A DNA stretch of 6,998 nucleotides from JAAAPF01 sp964481035 (lineage in GTDB: Bacteria; Pseudomonadota; Alphaproteobacteria; Geminicoccales; Geminicoccaceae): positions 1-6,998 of the forward strand of contig CAYZSE010000145.1 in NCBI GenBank assembly GCA_964481035.1, in the 5' to 3' direction. The first letter of the stretch is position 1. Each line of letters starts with the position of its first letter. Below, in pieces: positions 1-5,523 of the stretch. The notes under the pieces are model-generated. The model saw only the letters and a program-made list of their open reading frames with translations, was not told the DNA's origin and searched no databases. Position numbers and translations under genes: made by a program.

Positions 1-25
1 CGACCAAGGTGGCGGGCAGCGTCGA

Positions 26-54
26 TTGACCGCACGGCGGTTTGGGCGGACGCT
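26..54 (+). promoter_or_regulatory. Possible promoter upstream of the cobalamin riboswitch (weak)
   Basis: A TTGACC hexamer at 26-31 is a good match to a sigma-70 -35 element. A 17-nt spacer would put the -10 element at 49-54, and transcription would then begin near 60-62, exactly where the P1 helix of the riboswitch begins. The -10 position (GACGCT) is a poor match to consensus, so the call rests mainly on the -35 match and the geometry. The rest of 1-60 shows nothing else that I can support. Confidence 0.22.
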
Positions 55-60
55 GGCTTC

Positions 61-247
61 GATGGTGGTCGGGCGTCTCGGCGTCCGGCTGAAAAGGGAA
101 CACGGTGCGGCGACGCTGTCGCCGAAGCCGGGGCTGCCCCCGCAACTGTGAGCGGCGAGGCGGCGATCCGCGCACGCCACTGGAGGGTGCTCCTTCGGGA
201 AGGCAGGATCGCCCGCCGTCGAGCCGCGAGCCAGGAGACCTGCCATC
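61..247 (+). ncRNA. Cobalamin (AdoCbl/B12) riboswitch aptamer
   Basis: This is a cis-acting RNA that binds a cobalamin and normally lowers expression of the downstream genes when B12 is plentiful. All core elements are present in order. The P1 helix pairs GATGG (61-65) with CCATC (243-247) and GGTC (67-70) with GACC (237-240). The conserved AAAAGGGAA lies at 92-100 and CGGTG at 103-107. A 7-bp hairpin follows at 108-124. P5 is CGGGG/CCCCG (129-133 with 138-142), running into GCAACTGT (142-149). CCACTG is at 177-182, a small hairpin GGAG/CTCC at 182-193, CGGGAAGG at 196-203, and the terminal B12 box GCCAGGAGACCTGCC at 230-244. The element precedes a metal-uptake operon, which fits feedback control of cobalt import by the end product of the pathway that consumes it. 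Whether it prefers adenosyl- or methyl/aquo-cobalamin cannot be told here. Confidence 0.96.
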
Positions 248-378
248 ACCGCCCGTGCGGTTCCTGGGGCCGGGGTGCGCCCGAGGAACGAGCCGTGGCC
301 TGCGGGCCACCGTGCCGTTCCTCGCACCCTCCGCGTCCGGACCGCGTGAACACGTGACGCTCGCGATCGGAGGGATCG
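248..378 (+). promoter_or_regulatory. Riboswitch expression platform and leader of the cobalt operon
   Basis: This non-coding stretch joins the aptamer to the first gene. Hairpin A pairs GTTCCT (260-265) with AGGAAC (284-289) and continues inward with GGGC (267-270) and GCCC (279-282). Hairpin B pairs CGAGGAACG (282-290) with CGTTCCTCG (316-324), plus an inner 6-bp stem 295-300/305-310 with loop TGCG. A and B share 282-290, so they exclude each other. CCCTCCG (327-333) is an exact complement of CGGAGGG (368-374), which contains the Shine-Dalgarno sequence of the first gene. No T-run follows hairpin B, so control at translation initiation looks more likely than a simple intrinsic terminator. 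The pairings are seen by eye; that they carry the switch is inferred. Confidence 0.6.
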
Positions 379-1170
379 ATGACCATGCCTCGCCTCACCG
401 CCGCCGCCGTGGCGCTAGCACTCACCGCGGCACCCGCCGCCGCCCATTTCCAGCTCGTCTACACGCCCGATGCCAACCTCGAGACTGCGGGAGAGATTCC
501 GCTCCAGCTGCTCTTCTGGCACCCGATGGCCAACGGCCACGTCATGGATATGGCCGCGCCGCGGGAGTTCTACGTCCGATTCCGAGGCGAGACCACCGAC
601 CTCGAGCCGAGCCTGAGCCCCGTCACCTTCGCGGGCCTCGAGAACGAGGGCCAGGCGTTCAGCGCTGCGACCGACGTGCGCCGCGCCGGCGACTACACGT
701 TCGTGGTGGTGCCCGAGCCCTACTACGAGGAGAGCGAGGACATCTTCATCCAGCAGATCACCAAGAACATCGTCAACCGCGGCGGCCTGCCGACGGACTG
801 GATGGAGCCGGTTGGCCTGCCCGCCGAGATCGTGCCGCTCAACAAGCCCTACGGCGTCATCGCCGGCTCGACCTTCTCCGGCATCCTGCTCGCCGACGGC
901 GCGCCGGTCGCGGGTGCGGAGATCGAGATCGAGTACCTCGCGGCCGAGCCCGACCTCGCGGCCAACCGGCCGGCGAGCGAAGCGTCGGCGGGCGTGCCGG
1001 GCGGTGCGATCACGGCGATCACCCGGGCGGACGGCTCCTTCACCTTCGGTATCCCCAAGGCCGGGCACTGGGGCTTCGCGGCACTCGGCGTCGGCCCCGA
1101 GACCGAGCACGCGGGCAAGGTGCTGAGCCAAGACGCCGTCTTGTGGGTTTATGCCCACGAGCTGAACTGA
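379..1170 (+). CDS. nikK: Periplasmic DUF4198 (NikK-type) component of a cobalt/nickel ECF transporter
   Basis: The product is a 263-residue exported protein of the DUF4198 family, found with KMLQO-type nickel/cobalt ECF transporters and thought to handle metal in the periplasm before it reaches the M component. Residues 1-22 form a signal peptide with an Ala-Ala-Ala cleavage site, so the mature protein should begin with His23 (HFQLVYTP). Family-typical blocks follow: FWHPMANGHVMDM (46-58, with His48 and His54), PEPYYEESEDIFIQQITK (112-129), GLPTDW and GLPAEIVPLNKPY (136-158), then a beta-rich region with GHWGF near the C-terminus. The Shine-Dalgarno sequence is GGAGGG at 369-374. It lies 4 nt from the ATG at 379 and 10 nt from a second in-frame ATG at 385, so translation may begin at either. 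It is the first gene after the B12 riboswitch. The symbol follows the family; the metal is inferred to be cobalt from the riboswitch. The exact biochemical role of this family is not settled. Confidence 0.88.
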   Translation: MTMPRLTAAAVALALTAAPAAAHFQLVYTPDANLETAGEIPLQLLFWHPMANGHVMDMAAPREFYVRFRGETTDLEPSLSPVTFAGLENEGQAFSAATDVRRAGDYTFVVVPEPYYEESEDIFIQQITKNIVNRGGLPTDWMEPVGLPAEIVPLNKPYGVIAGSTFSGILLADGAPVAGAEIEIEYLAAEPDLAANRPASEASAGVPGGAITAITRADGSFTFGIPKAGHWGFAALGVGPETEHAGKVLSQDAVLWVYAHELN

Positions 1171-1175
1171 GGAGG
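1171..1175 (+). promoter_or_regulatory. Ribosome binding site that helps fix the cbiM start
   Basis: GGAGG lies directly after the stop codon of the preceding gene. It is 5 nt from GTG 1181 and 8 nt from GTG 1184. The 8-nt spacing, and the need for Met1-His2 in CbiM, favour 1184. Confidence 0.7.
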
Positions 1176-1183
1176 CAAGGGTG

Positions 1184-1816
1184 GTGCATATCGTCGATGG
1201 CGCGCTCGCGACCGAGGTCGTGGCCGGTGGTGCCGTGCTCGCCGTGGGCGGGCTCGCGCTCGGGCTCAGGTCGCTCGACCTGGAGCGCATCCCGGCGGCG
1301 GGGCTCTTGGCCGCCACCTTCTTCGTCGCCTCGCTCGTCCACGTGCCCGTGGGGCCATCGAGCGTGCACCTCATCATGAACGGGCTCGCCGGGCTGGTGC
1401 TCGGCTGGGCGGCGTTCCCGGCGCTGTTCGTCGGCCTCGTTCTGCAGGCGGTCTTCTTCGGCTTCGGCGGGGTGACGGTCTTAGGGGTCAACACGGTGGC
1501 GATCGCCCTGCCGGCGGTGATGGTCGGCCTCGCCTTCCGCGGGCTCATCCGCCGCAGCGGGCCGACCGAGGCCGCCTTTTGGGGGGCGTGCGCGGGCGCC
1601 GGCGCCATCGCCGGCACGGCCCTGCTCGTAGCACTCGCCCTCGCGCTCACCGGCGAGGCGTTCGTGCCTGCGGCCAAGCTCGTGCTCTTGGCCCACGTCC
1701 CGGTCGTGATCGTCGAGGCCCTGGTCTGCGCCGCCGCGGTCGTCTTGATCCGCCGGGTCAAGCCGGAGCTGCTCGGCCTCGCGCCGAGCCCGCTCGCGGA
1801 GACGGTCCGTGCGTGA
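1184..1816 (+). CDS. cbiM: CbiM, substrate-binding (S) membrane component of a cobalt ECF transporter
   Basis: This inner-membrane protein is the metal-specificity subunit of the ECF transporter. It binds Co2+ or Ni2+ and works with CbiQ and CbiO for uptake. There are two adjacent GTG codons, at 1181 and 1184. Starting at 1184 gives Met-His-Ile-Val-Asp-Gly, the family's N-terminal motif. In the known NikM structure the N-terminus and His2 hold the metal, so an extra residue in front would be unfavourable; 1184 is therefore chosen, giving 210 residues. Hydrophobic segments run through most of the protein. The core motif VHVPVGPSSVHL is at 52-63 (His53, Ser59/Ser60, His62), followed by FGFGGVTVLGVN (92-103) and AHVPVVIVEAL (170-180), all typical of CbiM/NikM. 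No C-terminal CbiN-like domain is fused, consistent with separate K and L genes. It follows the K gene closely, and its 3' end overlaps the next gene if that gene uses its GTG start. Cobalt rather than nickel is inferred from the upstream riboswitch. Confidence 0.94.
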   Translation: MHIVDGALATEVVAGGAVLAVGGLALGLRSLDLERIPAAGLLAATFFVASLVHVPVGPSSVHLIMNGLAGLVLGWAAFPALFVGLVLQAVFFGFGGVTVLGVNTVAIALPAVMVGLAFRGLIRRSGPTEAAFWGACAGAGAIAGTALLVALALALTGEAFVPAAKLVLLAHVPVVIVEALVCAAAVVLIRRVKPELLGLAPSPLAETVRA

Positions 1817-2387
1817 GCTGATGGCGGTGGGCTGCGCCCTGTGGCTGGCTTTCGCCGGCGGCCCGGCGGCGGCCCACAACGTCATCGCGGCGGCCTGGTC
1901 CGTCGGTGACGTCGTCGAGGGCGAGATCGGGTTCTCCTCTGGGGAGCTCGCGCCCGCGGGCACGGTCGTCCGTGTCGTCGGCCCGGACGGCGAGGCGCTG
2001 GGGCGAACGGAGGTCGAGGCCGACGGGCTCTTCCGCTTCACGCCGACGACGGCCGTGCCGCATCGCTTCACCGCCGACCTCGGCCAGGGCCACGTCGCCG
2101 AGGTGACGCTGGCCCTCGACGAGCTGCCGGTCGAGCTCACCCGCGGCGCGCTGCCGGCCGCGGCGGCCGCAGCGGCGACGGCGCAGACGGCCTCGCCCGG
2201 CCTCGCTCCCGCGGAGATCGAGCGGATCGTCGCCACGGCGGTCCAGCGCGAGCTCGCACCGCTGAAGCGCGAGCTGGCGCGCCGCGAGCAGGCGGCGAGC
2301 CTCGAATCGATCATCGGCGGGCTCGGCTACATCGCCGGCATCTTCGGCCTCTTCTTCTTCCTCCAGGCCCGCAGGCGGCGCACCTAG
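1809..2387 (+). CDS. nikL: NikL-type membrane-anchored periplasmic component of the cobalt ECF transporter
   Basis: The product is a 192-residue accessory subunit found in KMLQO-type nickel/cobalt transporters in place of CbiN. An N-terminal signal peptide ends in Ala-Ala-Ala followed by His23 (HNVIAAAW). A beta-rich domain comes next (about 30-110), carrying GPDGEALG, DGLFRFTP and ADLGQGHVAEV with His95. An Ala-rich linker (113-128) leads into a charged, probably coiled-coil helix (134-165), then a single C-terminal membrane segment (about 168-186, IIGGLGYIAGIFGLFFF) and an Arg-rich cytoplasmic tail. This layout, with the Gly-Gly-x-Gly-Tyr-Ile membrane motif, is characteristic of the family. 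The GTG at 1809 overlaps cbiM by 8 nt and has GGAG at 1798-1801, 7 nt away. An in-frame ATG at 1821 would give a shorter signal peptide and no overlap, and cannot be excluded. The symbol is the family name; the same protein is sometimes called CbiL, not to be confused with the corrin-ring methyltransferase. Confidence 0.85.
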   Translation: MRELMAVGCALWLAFAGGPAAAHNVIAAAWSVGDVVEGEIGFSSGELAPAGTVVRVVGPDGEALGRTEVEADGLFRFTPTTAVPHRFTADLGQGHVAEVTLALDELPVELTRGALPAAAAAAATAQTASPGLAPAEIERIVATAVQRELAPLKRELARREQAASLESIIGGLGYIAGIFGLFFFLQARRRRT

Positions 2388-3176
2388 ATGGCCCACGACG
2401 ACGCGGCCCACCGCGGGCTCGAGCCGACGACGACGGATCCGGGCCCGATCGCCCGGCTCGATCCGCGCACCCGGATCGTCGGCGCGGCGGGGTTCGCCGT
2501 CGCGGTCGTCGCCCTGCAGACGATCGCGGCGCTCGCCGCCGCCGTCGTCCTCGCCGCGGTGACCGCGAGGCTCGCCCGGCTGCCCGTGGCGGCGACGAGC
2601 CGCAAGCTCTTGACCATGGACGGCTTCATCGTCGCAATGCTGGTCCTGTTGCCCTTCACGACCCCCGGAACGGCCGTCTTGACGCTCGGCGGCCTGGTCG
2701 CCTCGGCCGAGGGCCTCCATCTCGCGGTCGTCATCGCGCTCAAGGCGAACGCCGTCGTCTTGATGCTGCTGGCGCTCGTCGGCTCGCTCGAGCCGGCGCA
2801 CCTGGGCCACGCGCTGAGGCGGCTCGGCGTGCCGCTCGCGCTGGTTCAGCTCCTCGTCTTCACCGTCCGCTACATCGACGTCCTGGGCGTCGAGTACCTC
2901 CGCCTCAGGACGGCGATGCGCGCGCGCGGCTTTCGCCCACGCACCGACCGGCACACGCTCCAGACCTTCGGCTATCTGATCGGCATGTTGCTCGTCCGCG
3001 CCAGCGAGCGCGCCGAACGGGTGCTGCAGGCGATGCGCTGTCGCGGCTTCACCGGCACCTTTCCGGCGCTCGAGGAGAGCCGGCTGGGCCGGCCCGACGG
3101 CGTCGGCGCGGCGGCGCTCGCCGGCTCGCTCGCGCTGCTCGTCCTCATGGAGCAGGTCCTTGCCCCCCTTGCTTGA
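2388..3176 (+). CDS. cbiQ: CbiQ, transmembrane (T/EcfT) component of the cobalt ECF transporter
   Basis: CbiQ is the energy-coupling membrane scaffold that links the ATPase CbiO to the metal-binding CbiM. The protein has 262 residues. It has a hydrophilic N-terminus containing LDPRTRI (24-30), typical of EcfT proteins, then hydrophobic segments at about 32-62, 77-101, 110-133 and 149-168. A cytoplasmic region carries the two ATPase-contacting signatures, AMRARG (176-181) and AMRCRG (215-220). A final membrane segment lies near 240-258. Both Ala-x-Arg-x-Gly coupling motifs are intact, so the protein looks functional. The ATG follows the stop of the previous gene directly (TAGATG), suggesting translational coupling. 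No strong Shine-Dalgarno is visible just upstream. The 3' end overlaps cbiO by 17 nt. Confidence 0.94.
   Translation: MAHDDAAHRGLEPTTTDPGPIARLDPRTRIVGAAGFAVAVVALQTIAALAAAVVLAAVTARLARLPVAATSRKLLTMDGFIVAMLVLLPFTTPGTAVLTLGGLVASAEGLHLAVVIALKANAVVLMLLALVGSLEPAHLGHALRRLGVPLALVQLLVFTVRYIDVLGVEYLRLRTAMRARGFRPRTDRHTLQTFGYLIGMLLVRASERAERVLQAMRCRGFTGTFPALEESRLGRPDGVGAAALAGSLALLVLMEQVLAPLA
3149..3152 (+). promoter_or_regulatory. Ribosome binding site supporting a TTG start for cbiO
   Basis: GGAG inside the 3' end of cbiQ lies 7 nt before TTG 3160. A second in-frame TTG at 3169 is 16 nt away and less likely. Confidence 0.5.
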
Positions 3177-3849
3177 GCTCGACGGCCTGGTCTTCGGCTA
3201 TCCGGGCCGGCCGTCGGTTCTCGACGGCGCGTCGCTCGCGGTCGCGGCCGGCGAGCGGCTCGCCATCGTCGGGCCCAACGGCGCCGGCAAGAGCACCATC
3301 CTCCAGCTCGCCGTGGGCCTCCTGCGCCCCGCCGCCGGTCGCGTCGTCGCCTTCGGCAGCGAGCGCCGGATCGAGGCGGACTTCCACGAGGTCCGCCGGC
3401 GCGTCGGCCTCGTCTTTCAGGATCCGGACGATCAGCTCTTCTGCCCGACGGTGCTGGAGGACGTCGCCTTCGGGCCCTTGAACCTCGGCAAGACGGCGGC
3501 CGAGGCGCGCGCCGTCGTCGATGCCACCCTGGCGCGGCTGGGGCTCGCGCACCTGCGCGACCGCATCACGCACAAGCTCTCCGGCGGCGAGAAGCGCCTC
3601 GTCAGCGTCGCCTGCGTGCTCGCCATGGAGCCCGACGTCCTCCTCCTCGACGAGCCGTCGAACGGCCTCGACGAGGCGACGACCGAGCGGCTGGTGGCGA
3701 TCCTCGGCGAGCTGTCCCAGGCCCAGGTCATCGTCACCCACGACGCCCATTTCCGCCGCAAGGTGGCGGAGCGTGAGCTCGAGCTTAAGCGGGGTCGGCT
3801 CGTCGAGCACCGGCCTCGCTGCCGGCACGCCCTCGACGCGGCGGGCTGA
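3160..3849 (+). CDS. cbiO: CbiO, ATP-binding component of the cobalt ECF transporter
   Basis: This cytoplasmic ABC ATPase hydrolyses ATP to drive metal uptake through CbiQ and CbiM. With 229 residues it is at the short end for CbiO, consistent with a nucleotide-binding domain and little C-terminal extension. All catalytic motifs are intact: Walker A GPNGAGKST (38-46), Q-loop Gln87 in VFQDPDDQLF (85-94, a hallmark of the ECF ATPase branch), signature LSGGEKR (140-146), Walker B VLLLDEPS with Glu165 (160-167), D-loop NGLD (168-171) and H-loop His194 in IVTHD. The start is TTG at 3160, inside the end of cbiQ, with GGAG 7 nt upstream. No ATG or GTG start lies before the conserved N-terminal strand. 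Only one ATPase gene is present, so it probably acts as a homodimer. The C-terminal tail (about 216-229) contains Cys221 and two nearby His residues; any metal role for these is unproven. Confidence 0.95.
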   Translation: MPPLLELDGLVFGYPGRPSVLDGASLAVAAGERLAIVGPNGAGKSTILQLAVGLLRPAAGRVVAFGSERRIEADFHEVRRRVGLVFQDPDDQLFCPTVLEDVAFGPLNLGKTAAEARAVVDATLARLGLAHLRDRITHKLSGGEKRLVSVACVLAMEPDVLLLDEPSNGLDEATTERLVAILGELSQAQVIVTHDAHFRRKVAERELELKRGRLVEHRPRCRHALDAAG

Positions 3850-3938
3850 GGCGGCTGCCGGCGACCGCGGCCGAGGTGCCCGCCGCGCGCTCGTCGTGCT
3901 AAAGGCGCGCGCGCTATTCGTTAGGGAGAGACGTGCAC

Positions 3939-4976
3939 ATGTCATGGATGAGGGCGGCCGTCCTGGGCCTGGGGCTCGCGACCTCGGCCAATCCTGCCGC
4001 CGCGCAGGAGTTCACCTTCAAGCTGCATCATTTCCTGTCGCCGCGGGCACCGGCGCACACCGCGATGCTCGAGCCCTGGGCGCGGCGGGTCGAGGCGAAT
4101 GCGGACGGGCGGGTGGCGATCGAGCTGTACCCGTCGATGGCGCTCGGCGGCCAGCCGCCGGAGCTCATCCGCCAGGTCCGCGACGGCGTCGTCGACCTCG
4201 TCTGGACCGTCAACGGCTACACGCCCGGCCTCTTCCCGCGCACCGAGGTGTTCGAGCTGCCGACGGTCCACGAGAACGACGCGGTGGCGACCAACCTCGC
4301 CATGTACGACATGCTCACGGAGGATCTCGCGCCGGACTACGCGGGCCTCGAGGTCATGTTCCTGCACGTCCACGCCGGCCAGGCGCTGCAGACCGTCGAC
4401 GCGCTGGTGCGGGCACCGGCGGACACGGCCGGCCTCGAGCTGCGCATCCCGACGCGGACCGGCGCCTGGGTCATCGAGGCCCTGGGCGCGAGCCCGGTGG
4501 CGATGCCCGTGCCGGACCTGCCCCAGGCGCTCGCGCGCCAGGTCGTCGACGGCGCGCTGATCCCCTTCGAGATCATCCCGGCGCTGCAGCTCCAAGACCA
4601 GACGCGCTACCAGATCGAGGGCACCGATGGCTGGCGTTTCGGCACGACGACGTTCCAGGTCTCGATGAACGCCGCGCGCTGGAACGGCCTGCCGGCCGAC
4701 ATCCAAGAGGCGTTCAGGGCCGCGTCGGGGCCCGCATGGTGGGCCGAGGTCGGCCGCATCTGGGAGGCCAACGACCAAGCGGGGATCGCCATGGCGACGG
4801 CCGCGGGCAACACGCACGTCGTCTTGAGCGAGGCCGAGACGGCGGCCTTCGCCGCGGCCGTGGCGCCGGTGGCCGAGCGCTGGATCGAGGAGACGCGCGC
4901 CGCGGGCATCGACGCCGCGGCCCTGGTCACGCGCGCCCGAGCGCTCATCGCCGAGCACGGCCAGCCGGGCCGGTGA
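3939..4976 (+). CDS. dctP: TRAP transporter periplasmic solute-binding protein (DctP family)
   Basis: This extracytoplasmic receptor binds an organic solute, usually a carboxylate, and delivers it to the DctQM membrane complex. From ATG 3939 the product has 345 residues, normal for the family. A signal peptide covers about 1-22, ending Ala-Ala-Ala before Gln-Glu-Phe. The mature protein opens with FTFKLHHFLSPRAPAH, then EPWARRVEANADGRVAIELYPSMALGG (45-71), a DctP hallmark. VWTVNGYTPGLFPRTEVFELP is at 88-108. LELRIPTRTGAWVIEALGASPV (166-187) contains Arg169, at the place where the family's carboxylate-binding arginine is expected, and DLPQALARQVVDG is at 193-205. AGGGAG (3923-3928) lies 10 nt before ATG 3939. 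A GTG at 3933 is only 4 nt away and would add two residues. The gene starts 89 nt after cbiO. That gap holds a GC-rich possible stem (GCGCGC 3885-3890 with 3905-3910) but no clear promoter or terminator. The substrate cannot be predicted from this sequence alone. Confidence 0.9.
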   Translation: MSWMRAAVLGLGLATSANPAAAQEFTFKLHHFLSPRAPAHTAMLEPWARRVEANADGRVAIELYPSMALGGQPPELIRQVRDGVVDLVWTVNGYTPGLFPRTEVFELPTVHENDAVATNLAMYDMLTEDLAPDYAGLEVMFLHVHAGQALQTVDALVRAPADTAGLELRIPTRTGAWVIEALGASPVAMPVPDLPQALARQVVDGALIPFEIIPALQLQDQTRYQIEGTDGWRFGTTTFQVSMNAARWNGLPADIQEAFRAASGPAWWAEVGRIWEANDQAGIAMATAAGNTHVVLSEAETAAFAAAVAPVAERWIEETRAAGIDAAALVTRARALIAEHGQPGR

Positions 4977-4992
4977 GCCGGGAGGTGCAGGG

Positions 4993-5523
4993 GTGAGCGA
5001 GGCCCGGGCCGCGCCGCGGCGCCGAGGCCTCGCCCGCGCCGTCGAGCGTCTCGCCGTCGCCTGGGCGCTCGCGGGCGGGCTCGTCCTGCTCGCGCTCGTC
5101 GCCATGAGCGTTGGGTCGGTCTTGGCAGGCGCCGTCTTCGGAGCACCTTTCGCCGGCGATTTCGAGCTCGTCGAGATGGGCACGGCGGTCGCCGTCTTTG
5201 CCTTTCTGCCCCACTGCCAGCTCAGCGGGGCGCATGTGAGCGCCGACATCTTCACCCTGCGCGCGCCGGCCCGCGCCGTCGCGGTCCTCCGGTCGACGGC
5301 CGCGCTCGTCGCGGTGGGCGTCAGCCTCGTGCTCCTCTGGCGCATGGCGGCGGGCATGGGCGATTACCTGCGCTACCCCGAGACGACGACGATCCTCGAG
5401 ATCCCGCACTGGATCGCCTTCGTCCCGATCCTCGCCTCGCTCGTGCTCTCGGCGCTGGCGGCGATGGTCACGCTGGTGGAAGCCGGCCGCGAGCTGCGCG
5501 GGCGGGGACGCGCCCGGTCGTGA
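4993..5523 (+). CDS. dctQ: TRAP transporter small membrane subunit (DctQ family)
   Basis: DctQ is the four-helix inner-membrane subunit that scaffolds DctM and the binding protein. The product has 176 residues, a usual length. Membrane segments fall at about 21-47, 58-78, 99-120 and 139-163. The stretch GDFELVEMGTAVAVFAFLPH (55-74), followed by CQLSGAHVSADIFT (75-88), matches the conserved helix-2 region of DctQ proteins. IPHWIAFVPI (137-146) is the typical entry to helix 4. N- and C-terminal tails are Arg-rich, fitting a cytoplasmic location for both ends. The GTG start at 4993 has a strong GGAGG (4981-4985) 7 nt upstream. The gene lies 16 nt after dctP and overlaps dctM by 4 nt (GTGA), so the three genes form one transcription and translation unit. 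Confidence 0.9.
   Translation: MSEARAAPRRRGLARAVERLAVAWALAGGLVLLALVAMSVGSVLAGAVFGAPFAGDFELVEMGTAVAVFAFLPHCQLSGAHVSADIFTLRAPARAVAVLRSTAALVAVGVSLVLLWRMAAGMGDYLRYPETTTILEIPHWIAFVPILASLVLSALAAMVTLVEAGRELRGRGRARS

Noticed and set aside
1..29. Possible 3' end of an upstream plus-strand gene, reading ...TKVAGSVD then stop at 27-29.
   Set aside because: Only eight codons are visible and short open stretches are expected by chance in GC-rich DNA; no motif supports it, though GC-ending codons make it plausible.
282..324. Hairpin B as a standard intrinsic terminator.
   Set aside because: The stem is strong but the following bases (CACCCTCCGC) contain no T-run, so I treat it as part of the switching platform instead.
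148..357. Small 69-codon open frame inside the riboswitch and leader.
   Set aside because: It overlaps conserved aptamer elements, has no ribosome binding site and an Arg-rich sequence with no recognisable features.
105..1379. Long plus-strand open frame of 424 codons spanning the riboswitch and the K gene.
   Set aside because: Arg-rich, low-complexity product in a shifted frame over the clear riboswitch and DUF4198 gene; a composition artefact.
3521..4996. 491-codon plus-strand frame across the end of cbiO and all of dctP.
   Set aside because: It is a frame-shifted shadow of two well-supported genes, with an Arg/Gly/Pro-rich product.
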